NCBI GenBank assembly: GCA_002716625.1 | Contig: PBAS01000063.1 | Span: 1 to 64,000 of the forward strand | DNA from: Phycisphaeraceae bacterium | GTDB taxonomy: Bacteria > Planctomycetota > Phycisphaerae > Phycisphaerales > Phycisphaeraceae | Length of the DNA: 64,000 bases | Direction: 5' to 3' | In this document: positions 16,433-25,705 of the stretch, one piece after another | Layout of the letters: every line of letters starts with the position of its first letter | Numbering within the stretch: the first letter of the stretch is position 1 | Program-made: the position numbers and the translations under genes | The notes under the pieces: generated by a model | What the model was told of the DNA's origin: nothing | What the model saw: the letters and a program-made list of their open reading frames with translations, nothing else | Database searches by the model: none

Positions 16433-18097
16433 CTAACGGATAAAACGCATCTCCCCGAAATTTGGCAAAATACCAAGCCAATTTGGACGAGGCGCATAAG
16501 GTGCCGGGAAATATACAAAAAATGCCTTGCCCATCAGGAGTTGATCGGGAACCACGCCATAACGATAACGCTCGTCGACAAGCATTGTCCGTCCGATCCA
16601 AGGGTCAACCTTATTCCAGAACCTTCCATCATGACTCAGCGGGCTATTATCCCCCAGGCAGAAAAACTGCCCCTCAAGAATCTCAACTGGATATCCCCTG
16701 AATTGGGGACTCATTTTAGACAGTGTGCCCCGCCCCACACGGCCATGTGGATCATCACTGATATAGACGATATCTCGATCTACTTGGATACGATGCAACG
16801 TAACAGGCGAACCGCTTACAGCAATCGTAATCCGCGGGAAGCTATTCCCAGCTAACCGATTACGTCGCCTGACCGTTGCGATATCATCAAAATCAAAATA
16901 CCACTTCAAAATACATTTGCCATTGACCCAAAGACTTGCCTCCTGATCGACATACCATAACTCTACATCTGTAGCGCGTCCGCGTGGCAGCGGGCTAATC
17001 TGCTTACGCGCAAGGACCCTTATTTCTTCTCCGGGTGCCTGTACTTCAAGGCTGGCTAACCCGCTAGCATCGATTCGCCCGACCAAAGGCAGAGCCCGAG
17101 CAGTTTCAGAAACCTGGTCAAGGCGAGCCGTCGTGGATAGCGACAACGACAATCCCAACTGATCAGGTTCAAATGCTGCAGCTATACGAACTTCCTCAAT
17201 TGGATGAGGAATAATTCTCCTACGCGTAAGATTACCATGTTGCTCTTTAAGTTGATTGTATGGATACCAATCAAATCCCTTGTGGTATTGTTGTTCAAAG
17301 GAAAAGGCAATGGCGCCATGTGTCAAGCTACCATAACGGTAACTGCGATGCCCATTGATCTGCCATTGACCGTCTATTGCTTTCCATGGACATCGCCAAG
17401 GCAACCGCCTTATACCACGACCGGGTTCACCTAAGTCAATTGGAACATACTGACTATGGTAAATTGGCTGCCATAGGGATCTCTGAATTTCCGTTGCATG
17501 AGGATTTTCTAATGTATTGGTTTTTCTCGCAATACCCCATGCTGACAAATCTTCGCCCTGTGATTTGGTATAAACATTACCTTCAACGATAAGCAGTGTC
17601 TCTCCCGGCAGGCCGACCAATCTCTTAATGTAATTTTGGTGTGGATTACTGGGATTCTTGAAAACAACAACATCCCATCGCTTTGGATGGGAAAAGGAAT
17701 ATATGTATTTGTGGATTAAAATACGATCGCCAGCTTGTGGTCGAACTCCCATACCCAGCAAGATAGGCAGGTGACACATCGGGCAAGTTACTTCCTGTTG
17801 CATACGAAGTGGCATGGCCTTGGCGCTACCACTACCCGATGTTGGAACATCAACTTTAAAGTGATATCCACATTGAGAACAGCTAATCGGCACATGCTGT
17901 CCCAATAGACTAGGTGCCATTGACCCGGTGGGAATCACAAATGCTTCAACCACATATGCTCGCAGGACAAAGGCCAGCATAAAAGCAATGAGGAATGACT
18001 CAAATAAATCCTTTACTGGCGCACTAGACGCGGAATACGCAATCGGGCGATCCTCAGACCGGCTGGTTTTGAATTCGTTCTTATGATTACGGGCCAC
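16433..18097 (-). CDS. lepB: Signal peptidase I, large zinc-ribbon form
   Basis: 554 residues, more than double the usual ~200-300. It removes signal peptides from exported proteins. The N-terminal helix (about 31-55) is followed by box B PTGSMAPSL with nucleophile Ser59. The general-base Lys158 is in YIKRLVGLPGE (box D), and box E GDNSPLSHDGRFW is near 482-494. Two insertions are unusual. A CxxC...CxxC zinc ribbon (C73, C76, C105, C108) lies between boxes B and C. About 200 extra residues lie between boxes D and E, including a beta-sandwich-like stretch (VELWYVDQEASLWVNGK) resembling LamG/concanavalin folds. Catalytic residues are intact. It is convergent with apgM and divergent from nuoH. 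Confidence 0.9.
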   Translation of the reverse strand: MARNHKNEFKTSRSEDRPIAYSASSAPVKDLFESFLIAFMLAFVLRAYVVEAFVIPTGSMAPSLLGQHVPISCSQCGYHFKVDVPTSGSGSAKAMPLRMQQEVTCPMCHLPILLGMGVRPQAGDRILIHKYIYSFSHPKRWDVVVFKNPSNPHQNYIKRLVGLPGETLLIVEGNVYTKSQGEDLSAWGIARKTNTLENPHATEIQRSLWQPIYHSQYVPIDLGEPGRGIRRLPWRCPWKAIDGQWQINGHRSYRYGSLTHGAIAFSFEQQYHKGFDWYPYNQLKEQHGNLTRRRIIPHPIEEVRIAAAFEPDQLGLSLSLSTTARLDQVSETARALPLVGRIDASGLASLEVQAPGEEIRVLARKQISPLPRGRATDVELWYVDQEASLWVNGKCILKWYFDFDDIATVRRRNRLAGNSFPRITIAVSGSPVTLHRIQVDRDIVYISDDPHGRVGRGTLSKMSPQFRGYPVEILEGQFFCLGDNSPLSHDGRFWNKVDPWIGRTMLVDERYRYGVVPDQLLMGKAFFVYFPAPYAPRPNWLGILPNFGEMRFIR

Positions 18098-18179
18098 TGC
18101 ACTACCTTTCGGCCTTCCATTCTATCAATTGGTCTGCCTTGGTTGCGTTGAATCGGAGGGGACAGTAAAAACTGATGCA

Positions 18180-19424
18180 ATGAGTACCCAATTTTACGTC
18201 AGTGTATTGACCGTGGCCATCACACTAAAAGTGATGCTCTTAGCGTGTGCCTACCTGATCCTGCTGGAACGCAAGATGTGCGCGTGGATTCAGAATCGAA
18301 TCGGTCCCAACCGAACAGGGCTAAGCTTGGGAATCCTGCCACTTCGATTTCACTTCTGGGGCTTGGGCCAACCACTCGCTGATGGCGTCAAACTGCTCTT
18401 TAAAGAGGACTACACGCCTTTAAATGTAGATCGCCCGTTATTTATTGCCGCACCGATCATCGTCATGATCCCTGCAATGCTTGGCTGGGCAGTTGTGCCA
18501 TGGGGTGGCCTATGGCAAAGCGAGGGTTGGATGTGGCCAACTTGGATCCCGTTTATTGGTGGCGGCTCTGTGGAACCCTTCAATGTCTCGGTCACTGGCG
18601 CCGCGATTAATATTGGCATTCTCTACATTCTGGCCATCGGATCGCTAGCCGTATACGGGATAGTACTCGGCGGTTATGCCTCCAATAATAAATACTCTTT
18701 CTTTGGCAGCCTACGGGCAACCGCACAAATGATCAGCTACGAGATTCCTCAAGGCCTCTGCGTACTGATCATGATTCTGATGTGGAGTACAAGTCGAGCT
18801 GATTTCCTTGTAATCCTACAAGCCAATAGTACATGGAACCTTTTCTACCATCCCCTATTGGCCATTATTTTCTTTACTTGCGTATTGGCTGAGTGTAATC
18901 GCGCCCCATTCGATCTAGCGGAAGCTGAACAAGAACTCGTTGGTGGTTACCACACAGAATACGCCTCTATGAAATGGGCTTTATTCTTCTTTGGCGAATA
19001 CATGCACATGATCACCGGTTCGGCATTTTTTGCCCTGCTCTTCCTCGGTGGATGGGATCTACCACTTGTCCATGAACCTGCAGTTGGTGGATTGGCATGG
19101 GTCGCTTTAAAAATCATCGTCTTTGCAATCAAAACATTTCTTCTGGTCGCCGCAATGATATGGATACGCTGGACATTACCGCGTCTACGTTTTGATCAAT
19201 TAATGCGGTTGGCGTGGCGTGGTTTAATTCCGGTCACCCTCGCCATGCTATTAATCACGTCAGCATTTGTTTATTTCGGTATTGAGAACTGGATTTATTA
19301 TTGTGTCGCAAATGTAATCATCTTTTTCACCGCCCCATTGATTTCTCAAGTCATCCCCACAGGGGCGCCAGTAAACCGTCGTGTACCCCTTGCAGGATCC
19401 CGATTCAGCCCGGCTGAAACATAA
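18180..19424 (+). CDS. nuoH: NADH-quinone oxidoreductase subunit H
   Basis: About 414 residues of the complex I membrane subunit (NuoH/Nqo8/ND1) that lies at the junction with the peripheral arm and forms much of the quinone channel. Recognisable parts are LLERKMCAWIQNRIGPNRTG near the N-terminus, QPLADGVKLLFKED, the conserved loop FFTCVLAECNRAPFDLAEAE, and ELVGGYHTEYASMKWALFF. Around eight transmembrane helices are predicted by eye. The ATG at 18180 is the first in-frame standard start; a GGAGG 20 bases upstream is too distant to confirm it. It is not accompanied by nuoG, nuoI or any other complex I gene here; only the nuoC tail is at the window's left end. Confidence 0.95.
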   Translation: MSTQFYVSVLTVAITLKVMLLACAYLILLERKMCAWIQNRIGPNRTGLSLGILPLRFHFWGLGQPLADGVKLLFKEDYTPLNVDRPLFIAAPIIVMIPAMLGWAVVPWGGLWQSEGWMWPTWIPFIGGGSVEPFNVSVTGAAINIGILYILAIGSLAVYGIVLGGYASNNKYSFFGSLRATAQMISYEIPQGLCVLIMILMWSTSRADFLVILQANSTWNLFYHPLLAIIFFTCVLAECNRAPFDLAEAEQELVGGYHTEYASMKWALFFFGEYMHMITGSAFFALLFLGGWDLPLVHEPAVGGLAWVALKIIVFAIKTFLLVAAMIWIRWTLPRLRFDQLMRLAWRGLIPVTLAMLLITSAFVYFGIENWIYYCVANVIIFFTAPLISQVIPTGAPVNRRVPLAGSRFSPAET

Positions 19425-19657
19425 AATACTTGATTTATTCCTCCGCGAAGACACCGCAACTACTCCTGGTTTTTCTCCCGATAAATTGGGGTGTCCAAAT
19501 GTGTCCCCACCATTGTCTCGATCCCACAAGACATAACACGTCAATAATTGATTTCTTGAAGGGCAAGGGGCTATCAGGAAAAGAAGTGAACAATCTTCGC
19601 CTCTATCATGGCGAACCCGATATATAAGAACCGCGTTTAACCTGAAATCACCCTGAA

Positions 19658-20839
19658 TCATGAACCATCACGAAATACTTCTGCCGCTGCATCGACCGCA
19701 CTTGCACCGTCTACCTTTGCGCCTTGCATTTGAAAACATTGCGACAATGCCACAAGAACCAATAACAAACAATTACGATCTGCGGTTGAACCCATATGCC
19801 CCACACGCAACATCTGGCCAACCAGTCGAGGATGATGACTGCCAGCAATCATGATATCGAATTCCTTTTCCATCAACCGCATGGTCTCAGCATCCGTTGT
19901 TCCCTGGGGAATCCGAAACGCCGTCACCGTGTTACTGGCGTATACATCTTCGACTAAAAGCTCGATCCCCATAGCCCTCATGCCAGCACGGAAAGCGCGA
20001 GCACACAGGGCATGACGACGGTAGCGATTCTCCAATCCTTCGGAGAGAATCCTGTCCAAAGACACCTCCAATGCAGCAATGACATGCGTGGGTTGGGAGA
20101 CAGGCCCACTAGGGTGCCAATCTGCCCAGCGTTCAGCGTAATCCTTGATGTTCAGAAGATTAAGAAACCACCCATGAATCGGCTTTTCCCGTGCCTGCAT
20201 ACGTCCCCAAGCATGCTGGCTGACCGCAATGATTCCCGTTCCCGAAGGTGCTTCGAGGCCCTTGTGGTTGGCACAAATGCAATAATCAACGCCCCACTTA
20301 TCTGTTGGCACATTAATACCCCCCAGCGAGGTCACAACATCAAGAATTAGACTCACTTGCCGCTGGCGACATACCTCAGATATTTCTTCAATAGGATGTG
20401 TAACACCTGTGCTGGTTTCGTTATGTACAACTGCCATCACGCGAATATCAGGATGCTCGTCAAGTACAGCTGCCACCTTGTGTGGTACCAAGGGTGTGCA
20501 CCACTCAATTTCGAACGTTACCACGTTGGCACCACAGTTCGAGGCCATCTCCTTAAACCGTTCTGCAAACATGCCGCCACCAGGAACAAGGATTTTCTGG
20601 CCTGGTTCGACAGCTGCATTGATTGCGGCTTCCATGGCAATACTTGAAGACCCAGGAATCATTAACACTGTGTTCTTGGTTTGAAAGATCTGCTGCAGGC
20701 TTTTTATCACATGTCGATGACGTTTGACATAATTATCGCCATAATGCACCACTGAAGGTTGGGCCATGGCGAGCAATGCCTCATATCCAATCTCCGTTGG
20801 ACCTGGAATCATTAATAGACGGTGCTTGTCAATTCTCAT
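19658..20839 (-). CDS. Class V aminotransferase (alanine/serine-glyoxylate aminotransferase-like)
   Basis: A 393-residue PLP enzyme. The N-terminal LMIPGPTEI is typical of the alanine-glyoxylate/serine-pyruvate group. PLP-binding Asp167 lies in LILDVVTSLGG and the Schiff-base Lys193 in CANHKGLEAPSG. The family transfers amino groups between alanine or serine and glyoxylate, forming glycine. It is the second gene of a pair: the threonine aldolase ends 11 bases upstream, and GAGGAA between them serves as its ribosome-binding site. Shared glycine chemistry supports a joint role in glycine/glyoxylate/serine metabolism (inference). A phosphonate-type (AEP) transaminase is a weaker alternative. Confidence 0.85.
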   Translation of the reverse strand: MRIDKHRLLMIPGPTEIGYEALLAMAQPSVVHYGDNYVKRHRHVIKSLQQIFQTKNTVLMIPGSSSIAMEAAINAAVEPGQKILVPGGGMFAERFKEMASNCGANVVTFEIEWCTPLVPHKVAAVLDEHPDIRVMAVVHNETSTGVTHPIEEISEVCRQRQVSLILDVVTSLGGINVPTDKWGVDYCICANHKGLEAPSGTGIIAVSQHAWGRMQAREKPIHGWFLNLLNIKDYAERWADWHPSGPVSQPTHVIAALEVSLDRILSEGLENRYRRHALCARAFRAGMRAMGIELLVEDVYASNTVTAFRIPQGTTDAETMRLMEKEFDIMIAGSHHPRLVGQMLRVGHMGSTADRNCLLLVLVALSQCFQMQGAKVDGASAVDAAAEVFRDGS

Positions 20840-20850
20840 TCATGAGTTCC

Positions 20851-21891
20851 TCATCCTGCATCAGAAATATCCTTAATAACCGCCTCAACATCTCTTGGGT
20901 CTGTATCAAAACTCATCAAGAACCGTGCCATCTTCCACGCTGGTGCACCCAAAATGTAATATCCATGTCGACCCACCAATGCATCATGAACATGATCAGG
21001 CAGTGAGACAAATACTCCATTGGCCTGTGTGGGAAAACGCGGCGGATAACCGGCATCAATGAGACCAACAGAGAGCTTTTCAGCCATCTTGTTGGCATAG
21101 GCAGCATGTTTAAGCCATGCATTACCCTTGAGTGATGCAACGAATGGCGCCGTCAGGAAACGATGCTTGCTAACCAGATGTCCAGCAGCCTTACGTAGAA
21201 AAGGGAATCGATGAACAGCACGTGCATGATCTTCGCCATCACCTTGATGGAAAAAAAGCACCGCCTCACCAATCGCAAGACCGTTCTTGGCGCCACCAAA
21301 TGTCATCGCGTCAACGCCAGCATCAACTGTAAGCTGACGCGGATCACATCCCAGATGAGCTACAGCACAGGCAAATCGAGCACCATCAACATGGACGCGA
21401 TAACCCATTTCATTCGCAGTTTTACAAATATCCTCTGTCTGCTTCGGTGTATAAACCTCGCCAAACTCTGTGGGATTTGCGATGGTAACCACGCCCGGCT
21501 GAACACCTTGGATATTGTCTACTCGATCTTCAATAGACTTCAAATCAAGATGAGACAACTTACTGGATCCTGTAGAAATCGTTGACAATCGGCAACCAGT
21601 AATACGTTCCGGTGCCGATGATTCGGATGTGGCAAGGTGCGATCGCTCGTGGCAAATCACACGCTGCCAAGGTTCCGTCAGACTGGCAATGGCCAACACA
21701 TTGGCAGCCGTGCCGGTCGCCATGAAAAACACCCGTGTCTTATCGCCAAAAATATTCTGAAACATCTCCTGAGCCTGTTCGGTGACACCATCGTGTGCAT
21801 ACGCAATGTGATACTCACCTGCCGATTGAGTAATGGCTTCTAGGGCTTCAGGGCATAATCCGGAATTATTATCTGATCGAAAACTGGCCAT
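20851..21891 (-). CDS. Low-specificity L-threonine aldolase-like PLP enzyme
   Basis: 346 residues of the beta-eliminating lyase/threonine aldolase family, which cleaves L-threonine or allo-threonine to glycine and acetaldehyde. The start FRSDNNSGLCPEALEAI is characteristic. Substrate-side His appears in YAHDGVTEQAQ, VHVDGARFACAV gives the PLP Asp, and Lys202 in FGGAKNG is the Schiff-base lysine. The MATGTAANVLAI segment matches the phosphate-binding region. It is the first gene of a two-gene unit with the class V aminotransferase. No clear Shine-Dalgarno precedes the ATG. Confidence 0.88.
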   Translation of the reverse strand: MASFRSDNNSGLCPEALEAITQSAGEYHIAYAHDGVTEQAQEMFQNIFGDKTRVFFMATGTAANVLAIASLTEPWQRVICHERSHLATSESSAPERITGCRLSTISTGSSKLSHLDLKSIEDRVDNIQGVQPGVVTIANPTEFGEVYTPKQTEDICKTANEMGYRVHVDGARFACAVAHLGCDPRQLTVDAGVDAMTFGGAKNGLAIGEAVLFFHQGDGEDHARAVHRFPFLRKAAGHLVSKHRFLTAPFVASLKGNAWLKHAAYANKMAEKLSVGLIDAGYPPRFPTQANGVFVSLPDHVHDALVGRHGYYILGAPAWKMARFLMSFDTDPRDVEAVIKDISDAG

Positions 21892-21988
21892 AACAATTAA
21901 TGCACTTGGGGCTACCCAGCAACTGTAATCCCATTCCTTGCTACATCTAGTGTTTTACAGGGGTGCGAGAAAGCAGCTGACCCAACAA

Positions 21989-23044
21989 TCACCCTCGTTT
22001 CATTACATGATGAACATGGGGGGGAGTGAATTCTTCTCCACCACCAATATTACCATAAGTCATTTCAATCCACTCCCATGGATATCCATGCTTGAATGGA
22101 CATACATTGGATAACCGTTCGTACTGCTCATCGGTCAGTCCCCAGTCCCCAACCACAAGGCAATTGGTTGCATGTTCAACCAATCGGGGACCGATGATAA
22201 CAGCTGTAACTCGATGATCATGCAGCAACCACGCCAATGCAACCTGGGCCGAACTCTTGTCTGTTTCGTTCGCAATAGCCACCAACTCATCGACAATATC
22301 GAATGCGCCTTCGCGGTAATATCGCGGGATATCAATATCCTTACGATACGAGATGCGCGACCCATCCGGCGGCTGCTCCTCTCGTTTGTAACGGCCACTT
22401 AGAAATCCACTGGCCAATGGACTCCAACAGAGCATACCCATCCCTTGGTCGACACATGCCGGCAGGATTTCACACTCAATGTCACGCCGCACCAGGTTGT
22501 ACATATGCTGGGCGGAGATAAAACGCTGGGTATGAAACTGATCCGCAATGGCGTTAGCTTTGACAATCTGCCATGCATAATAATTACTGCAACCAATGTA
22601 TCGCACTTTACCTGTACGCACGAGATCATCCAATGCCCGCATGGTCTCCTCCATTGGTGTAAACCAGTCAGGACCATGAACTTGATAAAGGTCAATGTAA
22701 TCGGTTCCTAATCGACGCAGGCTCCCCTCAGCAGCTTCCACGACATGTTTGCGGGATAACCCCTTGGCATTAGGGCCTTTCCGCATGCGAAACCACAACT
22801 TAGTCGCGAGAACCAGATCATCACGATCGTGATCCTTAATCGCTTTTCCGAGCATCTCTTCCGAAACGCCGGTGCTATACATATCCGCAGTGTCAATAAA
22901 ATTCCCGCCAACTCCCACAAATGCACTAACAATTCCATTGGCTTCTTTTTGGTCACAACCCCAGTCCTTCATGCCAAAGGTCATCGTTCCCAAGCACACA
23001 CGCGATACAAGCAGACCCGAGCGACCCAGATAGCGATATTGCAC
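21989..23044 (-). CDS. Aldo/keto reductase
   Basis: About 351 residues of the AKR superfamily, a TIM-barrel NADPH-dependent carbonyl reductase. The catalytic tetrad is visible: Asp and Tyr in FIDTADMYSTGVSEE, Lys in LATKLWF and His in YQVHGPD. YRYLGRSGLLVSRVCLGTMTFG is the standard opening. A GTG at 23044 sits 6 bases after GAGGAG and is preferred over the TTG two codons earlier. It resembles YajO/Gpr-like members acting on sugars or methylglyoxal; the substrate is unknown. A paralogue lies at about 45-46 kb. Confidence 0.88.
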   Translation of the reverse strand: MQYRYLGRSGLLVSRVCLGTMTFGMKDWGCDQKEANGIVSAFVGVGGNFIDTADMYSTGVSEEMLGKAIKDHDRDDLVLATKLWFRMRKGPNAKGLSRKHVVEAAEGSLRRLGTDYIDLYQVHGPDWFTPMEETMRALDDLVRTGKVRYIGCSNYYAWQIVKANAIADQFHTQRFISAQHMYNLVRRDIECEILPACVDQGMGMLCWSPLASGFLSGRYKREEQPPDGSRISYRKDIDIPRYYREGAFDIVDELVAIANETDKSSAQVALAWLLHDHRVTAVIIGPRLVEHATNCLVVGDWGLTDEQYERLSNVCPFKHGYPWEWIEMTYGNIGGGEEFTPPHVHHVMKRG

Positions 23045-23229
23045 AATCAACTCCTCAGAATATCTGTCAAAGTAAATGCACCGAATAACAACAACTCAGT
23101 ATATCGAGCACAGGATCTGGCACCATGATCCCAGATGAAATCGTCAATATTATTTGCTTATAGGATTGCAGCGCCACCAATTATTTCATGATATGCCCCG
23201 GCTTTTCCTCGAACCCGGCGCGGTACCGC

Positions 23230-24486
23230 CTAGAGCACCGGATACAGATTCATTGCCCGCTTGCGGAAATTTCGAACACGGTGCACCGTCACCCTATCAT
23301 TGTCATGTTGATTTCGTGAATTCTTTGCCGTCCGAGAGGAAATAAGCAGATCATTCCCATCGATCAGCATCGCGTTGTAGTTAAAACCTTGGCCAGGACT
23401 GGGCCATCTGGCAACACAACCTGCCGGAAACCAGCTAAGGGCATCAAGGCTGTACCACAGCATGAGAAATCGCCTTTCATTCCCTGCGCCGCCACCCAGA
23501 CCATGGGCAGCCATCTCACGGCCCCACGCAACATCCTGAGCTCGCGTAGGCATGTTGGTCGGGGTCCAGAAGTAGCCCTCTGGCTCATCACGAATAATGT
23601 GAAAATAACAGTTTCCCGGTAGTGGATGAAATTGAGTAAAACACAACTCCAGTTTCTTTCCATCATCGTTAACATCACAGATTGCACACATGTGTGGTGT
23701 AGCCTGACCATCAACACGCAACCGCACATAAACGCGAACCTTCCCGTTCACATTCACAACATTTGGCTCAAGCCAATGATCGCCAATATCTGGTGCTTGA
23801 TCGCGAAATGTCAACCCACCGGGAGGTGTTGGTGCCCCGGGATATGTCTTTCCAGGATCAACTTGAGCCACCAAACCTGTACTCAAGCCATCTGGTGTTC
23901 CTGGGTAGGTTAAGTGTGGAGAAATTCTCCATGCCGATTGATCCATTAAGCTCTGGGCGGAAAGATCGCCTGCCACTAGCACAATGCGGGATCCAGTCCG
24001 ATTAAAATTCCCCTCATGATTACCCATCCCAAATGACCAATACAGCGTAGAGCCGAGGACCGCGTGTGGCGTAAAAGTATTCCAAAACCGCCCTTTGAAG
24101 AGCAATTGAGGCTTACTCCAGGTAACACCTTCATCTCTACTTTCCACAAGCACAATATCATCACGCCCGCTTCGATTGCATAATAAATACAGCTTGTCGT
24201 GATGAACAAATGCCAAGCCATCACCTAGTTTGACTTTCCCCTGTTCTTGCCAGGTATCACCATTATCGTCACTAATCCAAAAGAGCGTCTTAATCTCATG
24301 GTCTGGACGACCTGGCAGGCGATTCACTCGCGTGAGCAGTGCAAAACTACAGAGTATTCGCCCACTGGGGAGCCGAACCAATGATGGTGTCGGGCAATAC
24401 ACCTCTGGATCAGGAATCTCACAGACTTCGCTATAGTCTTGAGCTGATGGAGTTGCCCAGCATTCTGAATCTAAATGCCTAGCCAA
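23230..24486 (-). CDS. Sialidase-like (BNR/Asp-box) beta-propeller protein
   Basis: 418 residues with Asp-box turns SDDNGDTW and SRDEGVTW in successive blades, and an early RLPSGRILCSF strand as in exo-sialidase-fold proteins. It lacks an obvious signal peptide and the full arginine triad could not be assigned. It may therefore be a glycoside hydrolase of another type, or a non-enzymatic propeller, as is common in planctomycetes. A TTG start is well supported by AAGGAG 8 bases upstream. A CCTCCC/GGGAGG hairpin (24527-24544) lies in its 5' region. It follows the TlpA-like gene on the same strand with a ~170-base gap. Confidence 0.65.
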   Translation of the reverse strand: MARHLDSECWATPSAQDYSEVCEIPDPEVYCPTPSLVRLPSGRILCSFALLTRVNRLPGRPDHEIKTLFWISDDNGDTWQEQGKVKLGDGLAFVHHDKLYLLCNRSGRDDIVLVESRDEGVTWSKPQLLFKGRFWNTFTPHAVLGSTLYWSFGMGNHEGNFNRTGSRIVLVAGDLSAQSLMDQSAWRISPHLTYPGTPDGLSTGLVAQVDPGKTYPGAPTPPGGLTFRDQAPDIGDHWLEPNVVNVNGKVRVYVRLRVDGQATPHMCAICDVNDDGKKLELCFTQFHPLPGNCYFHIIRDEPEGYFWTPTNMPTRAQDVAWGREMAAHGLGGGAGNERRFLMLWYSLDALSWFPAGCVARWPSPGQGFNYNAMLIDGNDLLISSRTAKNSRNQHDNDRVTVHRVRNFRKRAMNLYPVL

Positions 24487-24657
24487 AGTTGGTACTCCTT
24501 AATATTAAATATGAATACTAACCTTGCCTCCCCTAGTAGGGAGGATAGTGAGTCGCCACTTTTGATTGTGCAAGGCATGGGCAACTCTCTCGCTTCTCTA
24601 CATTAATGTTTTTAGAACAACCACACATGCCTACTCATTTTTGGAATACCGTAATAT

Positions 24658-25593
24658 TCACATTAGTTTATCCAATGCAGCCTTGGCAGTGGGCGTGTAT
24701 TTAGTATCTGGATAATTATCAAGGACTGCTTCGTAGTATTTCTTTGCCTCATTTAATCGCCCATTGCTCTCATAATTTTTCGCCATACTCAACATCCGTC
24801 GAACCTCGTCCGCAGTTCGCTGCCGGCCAACCTGCTCCATAATGCTGGGATTGGATTCATATTTACCGATCCAGTCCCTGGCCCATTGGACCTCATCACC
24901 ACCCGACACACGATCATTAATCCAGTTACAGATGCGGTATGCCTGATAAAAATCATGACTGTCATGCGCTCGCTGTGCACGCCGAACTTTCCCTTTGAGA
25001 ATATTCGTATGAATCCGGAGCCCGGGGGCTTGCATACTGACAATTGGACGAGGTGCAGTAACCAGATCTATCGCGTCTTCAGCGCGATCACCAATCTGCG
25101 GTGGATGAAGTTTAAGTGCATCAGACAAGGGCTGGTCCATGCCCGCTGGATGGCCTCGCCAAAGCACCTCCCCCTCGGGTGACAAAATAAATGCATGTGG
25201 AATAGCACGAACACCCCAAACGCTGGCATACTGCGGCTTCTGTGATGGATCGTGGACATGAATCCAGTCCATTTTATTCTTTGTAATGAAACGGGTCGCG
25301 GTACCTTCTGATTCATCCCTATTTACACTTATCAGAATAACACCCTGATCTTTATAGGTTTCATGAATCTTCTTGAGATGCGGCAATTCTCTTATACACG
25401 GACCGCACCATGTTGCCCAGAACTCAAATATGGTGATACGCCCCGCCAGCTTTTGAAAGTCCAATATTTCACCACCCAGCGTATGCATGTCAATCCTTGG
25501 CTTATCACCCACGCTGAGTGCCTCCCCCGATGCTGCTGTCCCCAGAAGCATTGCAACAACCAAGTTAACTCCAATATCGCGCAAATGTATCAT
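24658..25593 (-). CDS. Secreted TlpA-like thioredoxin with C-terminal repeat tail
   Basis: 311 residues. The N-terminus (about 1-24) is a signal peptide or membrane anchor. A TlpA/AhpC-TSA-like thioredoxin domain follows, with the redox pair FEFWATWCGPCIREL (Cys63, Cys66) and a cis-proline-type loop in WGVRAIPHAFIL. After about residue 180 comes a charged helical linker and a TPR-like helical pair at the end (LSMAKNYESNGRLNEAKKYY, then DNYPDTKYTPTAKAALDKL). It probably acts as a periplasmic thiol reductase, for example in cytochrome c maturation or disulfide repair (inference). It lies 112 bases downstream of hslU on the same strand. Confidence 0.8.
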   Translation of the reverse strand: MIHLRDIGVNLVVAMLLGTAASGEALSVGDKPRIDMHTLGGEILDFQKLAGRITIFEFWATWCGPCIRELPHLKKIHETYKDQGVILISVNRDESEGTATRFITKNKMDWIHVHDPSQKPQYASVWGVRAIPHAFILSPEGEVLWRGHPAGMDQPLSDALKLHPPQIGDRAEDAIDLVTAPRPIVSMQAPGLRIHTNILKGKVRRAQRAHDSHDFYQAYRICNWINDRVSGGDEVQWARDWIGKYESNPSIMEQVGRQRTADEVRRMLSMAKNYESNGRLNEAKKYYEAVLDNYPDTKYTPTAKAALDKLM

Positions 25594-25705
25594 GTTTTTA
25601 CCAATGACAGAGAATACACATTGTGATCGTGAATGCTTCTACAAGCACATTCCACAATGCCCTGTGATACATTAATAGGTGACCAAGTTGGTGAAATTTA
25701 TCATT

